Positions 19,024 to 28,287 of a stretch of DNA of 64,000 bases are shown one piece after another. Numbering within the stretch: the first letter of the stretch is position 1; each line of letters begins with the position of its first letter. Origin of the DNA: Pseudomonas sp. Q2-TVG4-2 (GTDB lineage: Bacteria > Pseudomonadota > Gammaproteobacteria > Pseudomonadales > Pseudomonadaceae); contig NZ_LGLW01000002.1 of assembly GCF_013620795.1 (NCBI RefSeq), positions 186,001 to 250,000 of the forward strand, given 5' to 3'. The notes below the pieces were generated by a model. The model did not search any database, had not been told where the DNA came from, and worked only from the letters and a program-made list of their open reading frames with translations. The position numbers and the translations under genes were made by a program.

Positions 19024-19081
19024 CTCACGCGGAGGTCGGTGGGTTCCGTGAAGCAACGCCGTGCCCGACGCTGCGTTCGGA

Positions 19082-20485
19082 TCATTGCGGCGGCTGAATC
19101 TGCATCGCCAAAGCGCGTAGCGCCGCTTCGGCATCGAGCACCTTGTTGACCACGTCGTTGGCTTTCTCGCGGCTCAGCCCGAGGCGATCGAACAGGTCCT
19201 GAGGAATCTCACTGTAGGGGCCGGAGCCGATGCCGCGGTTGCGCAGCAGGCGTACCGCCAGGCAGACCAGATTGGCATGGGCGGCATGCTCGCCCTGGTA
19301 GCGTGGGTCATGCTGGAAGCGCAGCGCTGTCGACAGCTCGTCCGGCATGCCCCAATAGCGCATCAGCCAAGCGCCGATCTGCTCGCGGGTAATACCGAGC
19401 AGATGCTGTTCGATGATGCTGTGGTTCAGGTGTGGGTTGACCTCAAGGTGCCGGCAGATCAGCGAAAAATGCGGTGGGAACACGTGCGCCAACACCAGAT
19501 AGCCGAAGTTGTGCAGCAGGCCCGCCAGATAGCTGAGCCCGGCCTCGGGGCGTTGAGCACGGGGAATAGCGCGGTTCAGGCCCTCGATCACCGCCGCGGT
19601 GTAGATTGATTGCTGCCAGTACGGCGTCGCCTGCTGCGGCTGGTCCTTGGGCAGGCTCAGCGTTTTGCCCAGCGCCAGGCCCAGCGCCAGATTGATCACC
19701 AGATCGAAACCGAGCACCCGCACGATGGCATCTTCCACCGAGCGGATCTTGCCTGGTGCGGCGTAGTACGGCGAGGCGGCCCAGCTGACTACTTGGGCGG
19801 CCAGCGCCGGGTCGGTTTCGACGACGCCGGTAATGTCGTCCACCGTGGCGTCCGGGTTGACGCGCAACTTAATGATCTTCTGCGCCGTCTGCGCCAGCGG
19901 CGGAATCTCGATGGTTTCTTCCAGGCGCTTCTGGATGCGTCGTGCGGTAAAACTTTGCACCGCCTGGGTGATTTCGGCGCTGTCTTGTTCGGGGCGGTCG
20001 AGGTTGGGCTGGATGGCACTCAGGGGCACGGCGAATTGGCCGGCGCTGGCCTTGCTGAGCAGCGTCTTGAAGTCATTGCTCGCCATCGCCAGGAGCATGC
20101 CGGGCTGACCGGATTCGACCAGCAGTTCCGGTTGCTGCAGCAGACGCTCCTCATAAAGACACGGCGAACTGGTCAGCGGAGGTAAGCCGGGCAGCACCTT
20201 GAGATCGTGCTTGGTCAGCATGCGCATCAGCCGTTCGGGCTTGACGGCTACCAGCTGGCGCCCGGTCAATTCGACCAGGCGCGGCAGGTCGAGCAGATGG
20301 TCGCGGGGATGGAGCACCAGCAGCGCACCGATGGCATCGTCAACCAGTACGGCCTGCACGCGTTGGGCCGGTTCCAGATCCGAGCGGTCCTCGCAGATGC
20401 GGTAGGGCAACGCCAGTTTATCCAGCAATTGGACAATCATTGGCGGTAGCGAGATGTCATTGTCGCTTGCGGCAGCCGTGTTCAT
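19082..20485 (-). CDS. YbaK-like plus HDOD domain protein
   Basis: This 467-residue protein has an N-terminal part (residues 15-150) resembling the YbaK/prolyl-tRNA editing fold, and a C-terminal HDOD domain (about 190-400; IPPLAQTAQKIIKLRVNPDATVDDITGVVETDPALAAQVVSWA, YLAGLLHNFGYLVLAHVFP). HDOD proteins lack the metal-binding HD residues and act as signalling or regulatory hubs, often tied to c-di-GMP or stress. The gene stands alone, convergent with gspM. Function is unknown. Confidence 0.85.
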   Translation of the reverse strand: MNTAAASDNDISLPPMIVQLLDKLALPYRICEDRSDLEPAQRVQAVLVDDAIGALLVLHPRDHLLDLPRLVELTGRQLVAVKPERLMRMLTKHDLKVLPGLPPLTSSPCLYEERLLQQPELLVESGQPGMLLAMASNDFKTLLSKASAGQFAVPLSAIQPNLDRPEQDSAEITQAVQSFTARRIQKRLEETIEIPPLAQTAQKIIKLRVNPDATVDDITGVVETDPALAAQVVSWAASPYYAAPGKIRSVEDAIVRVLGFDLVINLALGLALGKTLSLPKDQPQQATPYWQQSIYTAAVIEGLNRAIPRAQRPEAGLSYLAGLLHNFGYLVLAHVFPPHFSLICRHLEVNPHLNHSIIEQHLLGITREQIGAWLMRYWGMPDELSTALRFQHDPRYQGEHAAHANLVCLAVRLLRNRGIGSGPYSEIPQDLFDRLGLSREKANDVVNKVLDAEAALRALAMQIQPPQ

Positions 20486-20559
20486 AACAGGTCCGTGTTT
20501 ATTCCCGATTGGCGCAGTATAGCCTTAGGTTTAGTGCGGTTTGAGTTTACCGACGAGCG

Positions 20560-22635
20560 TCAAACCTGCCCGTATTGCTGGCCGTGGCGCAGCCAGCGTT
20601 CCAATAGCGGGCTGACATGTTGCGGCCAGCGCGCCAGCAGAGCCTGGGCCGCGTCGCGCACCGCAGGCAGCAGATCGGCATCGCGCATCAGGTCGGCGAC
20701 CTTGAACTGCAGCAGGCCGGTCTGCCGGGTGCCCAGCATTTCGCCAGGGCCGCGCAGTTCAAGATCCTTTTCCGCGATGATGAAACCATCGCAGGTTTCG
20801 CGCATGATCCCCAGCCGTTCGCGGCCGATCTGCGAAAGAGGCGGGTGATAGAGCAATACGCAATGGCTGGCTGCGCTGCCCCGGCCGACCCGCCCGCGCA
20901 GCTGGTGCAGCTGAGCGAGGCCCAGTCGCTCGGGGTTCTCGATGATCATCAGGCTGGCGTTGGGCACGTCGACGCCCACTTCGATCACCGTAGTCGCCAC
21001 CAACAGTTGCAGCCGGCCTTCCTTGAATTCGGCCATCACAGCGGCTTTTTCGGTCGGCTTCATGCGGCCATGAATCAACCCTACATTGAGGCCGCCAAGC
21101 GCTGCCGACAGATCCTCGGACGTGGTTTCGGCGGCCTGGCAGGTGAGCTCCTCGGACTCTTCGATCAGCGTGCAAACCCAATAGGCCTGGCGCCCTTCGT
21201 TGCAGGCCGAGCGCACCCGCTCGATGACTTCCAGGCGACGGCTGTCGGTCACCAGCACGGTGTTTACCGGGGTACGGCCGGGCGGCAATTCGTCCAGAAT
21301 CGAGGTGTCCAGATCGGCATAGGCGCTCATCGCCAGGGTCCGCGGAATGGGCGTGGCGGTCATGATCAGCTGGTGCGGACAGAGCCTACCGTCGACGCCC
21401 TTGCGGCGCAGGGCCAGGCGCTGCTGCACGCCGAAGCGGTGTTGCTCGTCGATGATTACCAATGCCAGACGCGTGAATCGCACCTCATCCTGGAACAGCG
21501 CGTGGGTGCCGACCACCATCGGGCAGCCTTCGGCGATGCGCTCCAGTGCCGCGGAGCGTGCCTTGCCTTTGAGCTTGCCGGCCAGCCAGGCGACCTCGAT
21601 GCCCAGCGGCTCGAGCCATTTGCAGAAGGTGATGAAGTGCTGCTCGGCGAGAATCTCGGTCGGCGCCATGAGCGCCACCTGGTAACCGGCTTCCAGTGCC
21701 TGCAGCGCGGCCAACGCAGCGACCACGGTTTTGCCTGCACCGACATCGCCTTGCACCAGGCGCAGCATCGGCTCGTCCTGGGCGAGGTCATAGGCGATTT
21801 CGGCGCCGACCCGCTGCTGCGCGCCGGTGGGCTGGAAGCCGAGGTTGTGCAGGTAACGCTGCGGCAGGCTGCGCGCCGTTGGCAACGGTGGCGCATGTTG
21901 TGCACGAACGCTTTCCCGCAGCCGCTGCAGCGACAATTGATGGGTCAGCAATTCCTCGAACGCCAGGCGATGCTGCGCCCAGTGGCGGCCCTCGGCGAGG
22001 TCTTCGAGATCAGCATCCGGGGGTGGCCGGTGGAGGTAGCGAATGGCCTCGTCCAATGGCGCTAGTCGATAATCGCGTGCGAGCTCGTCGGGCAACCAGT
22101 CGGGCAGGCTGTGCGGGCCGAGCCGAGCCAGCGCCTGTTGGGTGAGCTGCCGCAGACGCTGCTGGGTCAGGCCTTCGGTGGTTGGATAGATGGGGGTGAG
22201 CGTCTGCTCCACGACAACCGTTTCACTGTCACTGAGCGCGCGATATTCCGGATGATAGATTTCCAGCCCCGAGGCGCCGGGCCGGGCCTCTCCGTAGCAG
22301 CGCAGCTGGGTGCCGCGCTTGAGGCCTTCCTTCTGCGCCTGGCTGAAATGATAGAAGCGCAGGCTGAGGCTGCCGCTGCCATCGTGCAGACGCACCAGCA
22401 GGCTGCGGCGTCGACCCATGACCACGTCGGCACCGGTCACCGTACCTTCGACCACCGCATCCTGGCCCGGCCGTAGCGCACCGATCGGCACGATGCGGGT
22501 GCGATCTTGATAACGCAGAGGCAGATGGAACAGCAGGTCCTGCAGGGTTTCCAGGCCGACCTTGGCGAGCTTTTCGGCCAGTGCCGCGCCAACGCCCTTG
22601 AGTGCGGTGACCGGGACCGCCGCCAGCTCGCTCAT
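20560..22635 (-). CDS. recG: ATP-dependent DNA helicase RecG
   Basis: A full-length 691-residue protein. It has the N-terminal wedge OB-fold (residues 60-150), Walker A LVQGDVGAGKTVVAALAAL, the DEQH box VIIDEQHRFGVQQR, TATPIPRTLAM, and the C-terminal QLRGRVGRG motif. RecG remodels stalled forks and branched DNA. It starts 4 bp after the oxyR stop, so oxyR and recG are co-transcribed, as known for P. aeruginosa. Confidence 0.97.
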   Translation of the reverse strand: MSELAAVPVTALKGVGAALAEKLAKVGLETLQDLLFHLPLRYQDRTRIVPIGALRPGQDAVVEGTVTGADVVMGRRRSLLVRLHDGSGSLSLRFYHFSQAQKEGLKRGTQLRCYGEARPGASGLEIYHPEYRALSDSETVVVEQTLTPIYPTTEGLTQQRLRQLTQQALARLGPHSLPDWLPDELARDYRLAPLDEAIRYLHRPPPDADLEDLAEGRHWAQHRLAFEELLTHQLSLQRLRESVRAQHAPPLPTARSLPQRYLHNLGFQPTGAQQRVGAEIAYDLAQDEPMLRLVQGDVGAGKTVVAALAALQALEAGYQVALMAPTEILAEQHFITFCKWLEPLGIEVAWLAGKLKGKARSAALERIAEGCPMVVGTHALFQDEVRFTRLALVIIDEQHRFGVQQRLALRRKGVDGRLCPHQLIMTATPIPRTLAMSAYADLDTSILDELPPGRTPVNTVLVTDSRRLEVIERVRSACNEGRQAYWVCTLIEESEELTCQAAETTSEDLSAALGGLNVGLIHGRMKPTEKAAVMAEFKEGRLQLLVATTVIEVGVDVPNASLMIIENPERLGLAQLHQLRGRVGRGSAASHCVLLYHPPLSQIGRERLGIMRETCDGFIIAEKDLELRGPGEMLGTRQTGLLQFKVADLMRDADLLPAVRDAAQALLARWPQHVSPLLERWLRHGQQYGQV

Positions 22636-22639
22636 CGGT

Positions 22640-23560
22640 TCACGCGTTCGCAGCAGGCGGTTTGGCGACCGAGCACAGGCGGATGGAGTCGGCCAACACC
22701 TCGATTGCCTTCGGACGCGGGAAGCTGGCGCGCCAGGCGATCGCCACGGTGCGGAACGGCACCGGCGCGGTCAGCGGACGAATGTCCAACACCCCTGGGG
22801 AATAGTGATGGCTGTCCACCGCCGACAGCGGCAGGATCGATACACCGAGACCGGAGGCGACCATGTGGCGGATGGTTTCCAGCGACGAAGACTCAACCGT
22901 GGTGTGGCTCGGGGCCTCGCCCTTGCGAGTGGTCGGGCAGGCTTCGAGCACCTGATCGCGGAAGCAGTGACCTTCACCGAGCAGCAGCAGGCTCTTGTCG
23001 TTGAGCATCTCGGAATCAATGGTTTCTTTTTTGGTCCACGGATGGTTGGCCGGCATCAGCACATAGAACGGCTCGTCATACAGTGGCAGCGTCAGCACGT
23101 CGGCTTCCTGGAACGGTAGGGCGATGATGATCGCGTCCAGCTCGCCGGTGCGCAGCTTGTCGCGCAGCACGTGGGTGAAGTTTTCCTCGATATACAGCGG
23201 CATGTCCGGCGCCACGCGATGCAGCTGCGGGATCAGATGCGGAAACATGTACGGACCGACGGTATAGATGGCACCGACCTTGAGCGGCGCCGCCAGCTGA
23301 TTTTTGCCCGCCTGGGCCAACTCGCGAATGCTTTGCGCCTGCTCGAGCACCTTCTGTGCCTGGGTGACGATGCCTTCACCGACCGGCGTCAGCCGGACCG
23401 CGCTTTTGGTCCGCTCGAAAATCAGCACGCCGAGCTCGTCCTCGAGCTTTTTAACTCCCACCGAGAGGGTTGGCTGGCTGACATGACAACGCTCGGCGGC
23501 GCGGCCGAAATGTTGTTCCTGGGCGAGCGTGACGATGTAGCGCAGTTCGGTCAGTGTCAT
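22640..23560 (-). CDS. oxyR: LysR-type peroxide sensor OxyR
   Basis: A 306-residue protein with a LysR winged helix (MTLTELRYIVTLAQEQHFGRAAERCHVSQP). The redox cysteines are C199 and C208 in GEGHCFRDQVLEAC, at exactly the positions used in E. coli OxyR. On oxidation it activates catalase and alkyl hydroperoxide reductase genes. It is the first gene of the oxyR-recG unit. Confidence 0.97.
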   Translation of the reverse strand: MTLTELRYIVTLAQEQHFGRAAERCHVSQPTLSVGVKKLEDELGVLIFERTKSAVRLTPVGEGIVTQAQKVLEQAQSIRELAQAGKNQLAAPLKVGAIYTVGPYMFPHLIPQLHRVAPDMPLYIEENFTHVLRDKLRTGELDAIIIALPFQEADVLTLPLYDEPFYVLMPANHPWTKKETIDSEMLNDKSLLLLGEGHCFRDQVLEACPTTRKGEAPSHTTVESSSLETIRHMVASGLGVSILPLSAVDSHHYSPGVLDIRPLTAPVPFRTVAIAWRASFPRPKAIEVLADSIRLCSVAKPPAANA

Positions 23561-23728
23561 AGTGAGTTTCCATCAGGGTGCGGGCTAGCATAGCCTTTGC
23601 TCGAGTTCGAACCAACTGGACAGCGCCCGTTCATGGCCAGCTGATCAGCGGCAAAACTCACTGGGCAGCGGTACACTCCAGTAAGGCGGGCCGATTGAGT
23701 GACCCGCAATGGTTACGGAGCAACCGCC

Positions 23729-24589
23729 ATGGCAACTCGTCCCTCTGTAATGATCGCCGGCTGCGGCGATGTCGGCATCCGTCTCGGGCTGCAGCTGAGC
23801 CGGACGGGCTGGACAGTTTACGGCCTGCGTCGCCAGGCAGCGGGTCTGCCGGTACCGATCTTACCGGTCAAGGGTGACCTTTCCGCGAGCGAAGTGCCGC
23901 GCAGCTGGCCCAACGGTACGCTGGACTATCTGGTATACGCGGCATCGGCCAGTCAGCATGACGAAGCGGGGTACCGTGCCGCCTATGTCGACGGGTTGCG
24001 CAATGCCCTCGGCTGGCTACAGCAGCGCGGGCAGCGACCCAAGCGGCTGTTTTTTCTTTCCAGCACCGGCGTCTACGCGCAGAACGACGGGGAATGGATC
24101 GACGAGACCTCTCCCACCGAGCCCACCGGCTATACCGGTCAGGTGATGCTGGAGGCCGAGCAGCTGGCACTGGATAGCGGCATTCCGGCCACACGGGTGC
24201 GCATGGCCGGGCTCTATGACCCGGCGCGTCCTTGGATGCAGAATCAGGTCCGTGCCGGCCTGCGTGTCGACCGTGAACCTCCCCAATACAGCAACCGCGT
24301 GCACCGTGACGATGCCGCAGCGTTGCTGGCCTGCCTGCTGCAGACCGATCTGAGCGGGGGCGATCTGGAGGATTGCTATCTGGGGGTCGACGATGATCCG
24401 GCCCCGCTGCACGAAGTCATCGATTGGCTCCGTGAGCGGCTCGGGGTGACCCATTGGGCCGAGCAGACGATGACCCGCCGCGCCGGTAGCAAACGTTGCA
24501 GCAATGCCCGCGCCCGTGCCCTGGGCTGGACGCCGCAGTACGCAAGCTATCGCAACGGCTACGCTGCTATCCGCCCCGGAAAAAGCTGA
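23729..24589 (+). CDS. NAD(P)-dependent epimerase/dehydratase family protein (SDR)
   Basis: A 286-residue atypical SDR. The nucleotide-binding loop is VMIAGCGDVGIRLGLQLSRTG, and the active-site region has FFLSSTGVYAQNDGEWIDETSPTEPTGYTGQVMLEAEQ, in which the usual YxxxK is replaced by YTGQV. The start at 23729 follows GGAG. Relatives are annotated as SDR family oxidoreductases close to YeeZ; the substrate is unknown. Confidence 0.83.
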   Translation: MATRPSVMIAGCGDVGIRLGLQLSRTGWTVYGLRRQAAGLPVPILPVKGDLSASEVPRSWPNGTLDYLVYAASASQHDEAGYRAAYVDGLRNALGWLQQRGQRPKRLFFLSSTGVYAQNDGEWIDETSPTEPTGYTGQVMLEAEQLALDSGIPATRVRMAGLYDPARPWMQNQVRAGLRVDREPPQYSNRVHRDDAAALLACLLQTDLSGGDLEDCYLGVDDDPAPLHEVIDWLRERLGVTHWAEQTMTRRAGSKRCSNARARALGWTPQYASYRNGYAAIRPGKS

Positions 24590-24599
24590 GCGCAAAAAA

Positions 24600-24629
24600 G
24601 GACCGCCGGGAGGTGTGAGCAGGCGGTCC
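24600..24629 (+). terminator. hairpin terminator after the SDR gene
   Basis: The stem GGACCGCC / GGCGGTCC encloses a 14-nt loop. An A-run precedes it and a modestly T-rich stretch follows (GTGATTATCTTTG). It is placed 10 bp after the SDR stop and is a probable Rho-independent terminator. Confidence 0.65.
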
Positions 24630-24643
24630 GTGATTATCTTTGT

Positions 24644-24739
24644 GCCTCTGTACGAGCCAGCTTGCTGGCGATCCGTGCTCCACCATTGCTCCGAGCCGAC
24701 GCCAACCCCGGATCGCAAGCAAGCTCGCTCCTACGAAAA
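24644..24739. repeat. REPIN copy 1 (family A)
   Basis: Two inverted REP cores, GAGCCAGCTTGCTGG at the left and CAAGCAAGCTCGCTCCTAC at the right, flank a spacer. This is the REPIN layout of Pseudomonas. The following copy at 24778 is nearly the same. Confidence 0.8.
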
Positions 24740-24777
24740 GCGTGACGTGCTGATAATTCCCTCCGCGATTCCTCCGC

Positions 24778-24873
24778 GCCTCTGTAGGAGCCAGCTTGCT
24801 GGTGATCCGTGCTCAGCCATTGCTCCGAGCCGCCGCCAACCCCGGATCGCAAGCAAGCTCGCTCCTACGAAAG
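24778..24873. repeat. REPIN copy 2 (family A)
   Basis: This copy repeats the preceding element almost base for base (GTAGGAGCCAGCTTGC ... AAGCTCGCTCCTAC), including most of the spacer, 38 bp downstream. The near identity of the spacers suggests local duplication. No gene is seen from 24874 to 25108. Confidence 0.8.
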
Positions 24874-25108
24874 GCAGATATAACGTCTCAATCCAGCGCC
24901 ATTTATCGCAGTCCGTCGGTGATTTCGCCTCATTGCGCTGGAGTCAGGCAACTCTCCCGCAGTCGCGCTTACTAAAAATTTGATAGCGCGCACGCCGTAG
25001 CTCTGCCGCATGGCAGCAATCGGACCAGGAGCAGCTGCCGCCCAGCGGCGACATATCAGGAAGAACCACCACGGCGGCGTTTCCAACACCCGACCAGGAG
25101 ATTTTTCC

Positions 25109-26281
25109 ATGAGAGCGCTTCGCTGGCACGGCAAGCACGATATCCGCTGCGATAACCACGTCCCGGACCCATCAATCGAGGACCCGCGCGACGCCATCAT
25201 CAAAGTCAGCTCCTGCGCCATCTGCGGCTCGGACCTTCACCTCTACGACGGCTTTATGCCGGGCATGAAGCACGGCGACATCGTTGGTCACGAGTTCATG
25301 GGCGAGGTCATGGAAGTCGGCTCAGCCAACCAAAAGCTCAAGGTCGGCGACCGTGTGGTGGTGCCCTTCACCATCGTCTGTGGTGAATGCGACCAATGTC
25401 GGCGCGGCAACTTCTCGGTGTGCGAACGCACCAACCGTAACAAGGACATCGCTGACAAGGTCTTCGGCCACACCACCGCCGGTCTGTACGGCTACACCCA
25501 CCTCACCGGCGGCTATGCCGGCGGTCAGGCGGAATACGTGCGCGTGCCCTATGCGGATGTCGGCCCGGTCGTTATCCCGAATGGGCTTACCGATGAGCAG
25601 GTATTGTTCCTCGGCGACATCCTGCCAACTGGCTGGCAGGCCGCCGCCCAGTGCGACATCCAGCCCACCGACACCGTCGCCATCTGGGGCGCCGGGCCGG
25701 TCGGCCAGTTCGCCATTCGCAGCGCGGTCATGATGGGCGCCGAGCAGGTGATCTGCATCGACAACGTGCCCGAGCGGCTGTCCATGGCCCGCGCCGGTGG
25801 CGCCATCACCATCAACTTCGATGAGGAAAGCGTGCTCGAGCGGCTCAAAGAGCTGACCCGCGGTAAGGGGCCGGAGAAGTGCATCGACTCGGTCGGTATG
25901 GAAGCGCACGCGGCGCGCTCCATCGACTCCATGTACGACCGCGCCAAGCAGGCGTTGATGCTGGAAACCGATCGTCCCCACGTACTGCGCGAGATGATTT
26001 ACGTCTGCCGCCCGGCCGGGATCATTTCCATTCCGGGCGTTTATGGTGGGCTGATCGACAAGATTCCCTTCGGCGCGGCGATGAACAAAGGATTGACCTT
26101 CCGCATGGGCCAGACCCACGTCAACCGCTGGACCGACGACCTGCTTAAACGCATCCAGGAAGGGCAGATCGACCCATCCTTCGTCATCACTCACAGCGTC
26201 AGCCTCGAGCAGGGGCCCGAGATGTACAAGACCTTCCGCGACAAGCACGACGGCTGCATCAAGGTGGTTCTCAAACCCTGA
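25109..26281 (+). CDS. zinc-dependent alcohol dehydrogenase
   Basis: A medium-chain dehydrogenase of 390 residues. Catalytic zinc ligands are in [13 protein letters not shown] and [12 protein letters not shown]; the structural zinc cysteines are in [15 protein letters not shown]. The NAD-binding loop is [15 protein letters not shown]. The length and the segment [17 protein letters not shown] are typical of the glutathione-independent formaldehyde dehydrogenase-like group. The start at 25109 has CAGGAG upstream. A small membrane protein gene follows after a palindromic element. Confidence 0.9.
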   Translation: MRALRWHGKHDIRCDNHVPDPSIEDPRDAIIKVSSCAICGSDLHLYDGFMPGMKHGDIVGHEFMGEVMEVGSANQKLKVGDRVVVPFTIVCGECDQCRRGNFSVCERTNRNKDIADKVFGHTTAGLYGYTHLTGGYAGGQAEYVRVPYADVGPVVIPNGLTDEQVLFLGDILPTGWQAAAQCDIQPTDTVAIWGAGPVGQFAIRSAVMMGAEQVICIDNVPERLSMARAGGAITINFDEESVLERLKELTRGKGPEKCIDSVGMEAHAARSIDSMYDRAKQALMLETDRPHVLREMIYVCRPAGIISIPGVYGGLIDKIPFGAAMNKGLTFRMGQTHVNRWTDDLLKRIQEGQIDPSFVITHSVSLEQGPEMYKTFRDKHDGCIKVVLKP

Positions 26282-26291
26282 GCCAGACCCT

Positions 26292-26416
26292 GTGAAAGCT
26301 ACTGCGCTCGGCCATGCTGCGTTGAAGACAGGCTAAAAGATGCTCATTTACGGCCCGTAAACTCTGCTTTTTAGCCTGTCTTCGCCTCGCCTGATCGTCG
26401 CTTTCTACGTTTTCAC
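26292..26416. repeat. large 125-bp imperfect palindrome
   Basis: The centre is TTTACGG-C-CCGTAAA (26347-26361). Arms continue outward through GAAGACAGGCTAAAA (26324) and its complement TTTTAGCCTGTCTTC (26369), to GTGAAA and TTTCAC at the ends. It lies between the alcohol dehydrogenase and the following gene. It could form a long hairpin in RNA or a cruciform in DNA; it is probably a dispersed repeat. Confidence 0.75.
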
Positions 26417-26471
26417 CGGGTCCGCTGGTGCAGTTGTCTCGCTATCTAGTCGGCTTCTTGAGGAGATATTC

Positions 26472-26996
26472 ATGAGCGTTCCACATCGAGTAACCCGTAC
26501 CAATCATTCCGCCCGTTCACTCGCGCGCAGCCTCGGCTGGTTCAGCATCGGGCTGGGCGTTGCGCAGCTGGCCATGCCGGGCAAGCTTGCTCGCTTTCTT
26601 GGCGTGCCCGGGCATGAGGGGCTGATTCGCGCCTGTGGGGCCCGCGAAGTGGCCACCGGTATCGGCCTGTTGCTGAGCGATGATCCGAAACCCTGGATCT
26701 ACGGCCGCATCGGCGGTGATGTGCTGGATCTGGCTGGGCTCGGCATGAGCATCGAAAACGGCACCGAGCAGGTCAACGCCGCCATTGCTGCGGGCGCTGT
26801 GGCAGGCATCACCGCGCTGGACCTGTCCTGCGCCAAAGGCATTTCCGCTGAAAGCGAATGGGTGACCGAATGGGATTACAGCGATCGCAGCGGTTTCCCA
26901 CAGGGGCCTGATGCGATGCGCGGGCGCGTCGAGGCCGAATTCGCTGCGGCGCGCGCCGAACCTAACGGTTACAGCCCATCGACCATGCTGCACTGA
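26472..26996 (+). CDS. conserved membrane protein, unknown function
   Basis: A 174-residue protein with about three to four hydrophobic stretches (LGWFSIGLGVAQLAMPG, EVATGIGLLL, VNAAIAAGAVAGITALDL). GAGGAG precedes the ATG. The N-terminal portion resembles the membrane half of proteins that carry a cyclase/dehydrase (SRPBCC) domain, but that domain is absent here. It follows the alcohol dehydrogenase, separated by the palindrome, and may be in the same unit. Confidence 0.7.
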   Translation: MSVPHRVTRTNHSARSLARSLGWFSIGLGVAQLAMPGKLARFLGVPGHEGLIRACGAREVATGIGLLLSDDPKPWIYGRIGGDVLDLAGLGMSIENGTEQVNAAIAAGAVAGITALDLSCAKGISAESEWVTEWDYSDRSGFPQGPDAMRGRVEAEFAAARAEPNGYSPSTMLH

Positions 26997-27294
26997 GGTT
27001 TGGTGAATGGCTGCGAAGTGCGGCGCTGGAGTTATCCGGGGTCGAGGCTCTCTTCGCTTAGGAGCGCTGGTGATGTTGGGGTTGATATCGGATTGGCAAG
27101 CTTGATTGTTGCTGCTGGCTTGAAAGCAAAACTGTCAGACCAGCCGCTACAGCCGTCTTGTCAGCCCTGTATCACCCCTGACTTCCTAATAACCCGCGAA
27201 GAACCATTCTTTGCTAAGGTTTGCCGTCGGCCATCTGGCCGCACACCTTCCCGCGCCGCCAGCCTGTTGTCGGCGAGCCTGCTGATGAGAATTC

Positions 27295-28227
27295 ATGTCC
27301 GCTGTCGTCAACGTCGTCCTACCGGTTTTTGCGCTGATTCTCCTGGGTTATCTCTGCCGACGCACCGGCCGCATGGGGCCGAATGGCGCCTCCGAATTGA
27401 ATCGTTTCGTCGTCTGGCTGGGGCTGCCTGCGCTGTTATTCAGCGTGGTTGCCACCTCGACCTGGGAGCAACTTTGGCAGCCGGGCTTCATCACAGCGTT
27501 CGCCGTTGGCTGCCTTGGCGTGTTCGGTTTCACCTTGATCTATCGACTGGCGCAGAAGCAGCCGCTGGCCGACGCTAGTCTCGACGCGCTCGGCGCGTCA
27601 TACGCCAACACCGGCTACGTCGGCATTCCGCTGACCATGCTGGTGCTCGGTGACGAGGCGCTGCAGCCGGCCATGGTGGCGTCGATCATCGTCGTCTGCG
27701 TGCTGTTCGCCATTGCTCTGGCCTGCGTGGAGACCGGTTTGCATGCCGGCCAGGGTTTCAGCCGCACGCTGGGCAAGGTCAGCGGCGCGCTGTTGCGTAA
27801 CCCGCTGGTGGTGGCGCCGCTGCTAGGTGGCTTCTGGGCCGCGAGTGGATTGGCTCTACCGGTTCCGCTGGCGACCTTGCTCAGCTTGCTCGGCGCGGCG
27901 GCGGCACCTTGCGCATTGGTGTCGCTGGGATTGTTTCTCGCCCAGCCGCAGCCTGGCGGCAAGGTTACGGGTGTCTGGCCGCTGGTGGCGTTGAAGCTGG
28001 TGGCTCAACCGCTGATCACCTGGTACCTGGCGTTTCAGGTCTTCGAGCTGCCGACCCTCTGGGCCTATTCGGCGCTGCTGCTGAGCGCACTGCCCACCGG
28101 TACTGGCCCCTACATGCTCGCCGAGTTCTATGGCCGCGAGGCCTCACGGGTATCGCGTGTAGTGCTGTACTCGACGCTGGGCTCGCTGATCACCCTGTCG
28201 GCCTGCCTGGTGCTGCTGCCGGTGTAG
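27295..28227 (+). CDS. AEC family transporter (auxin efflux carrier / malonate type)
   Basis: A membrane protein of 310 residues with about ten helices. Typical pieces are SAVVNVVLPVFALILLGYLCRR at the start and SYANTGYVGIPLTMLVLGDEAL with the conserved Asn-Thr-Gly-Tyr. The repeat is inverted around the middle. Family members move organic acids or other small anions; the substrate is unknown. The 298 bp upstream contain no gene. Confidence 0.87.
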   Translation: MSAVVNVVLPVFALILLGYLCRRTGRMGPNGASELNRFVVWLGLPALLFSVVATSTWEQLWQPGFITAFAVGCLGVFGFTLIYRLAQKQPLADASLDALGASYANTGYVGIPLTMLVLGDEALQPAMVASIIVVCVLFAIALACVETGLHAGQGFSRTLGKVSGALLRNPLVVAPLLGGFWAASGLALPVPLATLLSLLGAAAAPCALVSLGLFLAQPQPGGKVTGVWPLVALKLVAQPLITWYLAFQVFELPTLWAYSALLLSALPTGTGPYMLAEFYGREASRVSRVVLYSTLGSLITLSACLVLLPV

Positions 28228-28287
28228 GGTGGAAAACCGCGAAGCGTTGTTTTCCACGCGGTGTCTGGTATCGCGCGGCGCGGCGCT

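Noticed and set aside
20617..22065. Open frame of 482 residues opposite recG
   Set aside because: No motif or ribosome site, and recG is intact on the other strand.
27000..27578. Open frame of 192 residues before the AEC transporter gene
   Set aside because: Overlaps the start of the transporter in another frame and has no family-like sequence.
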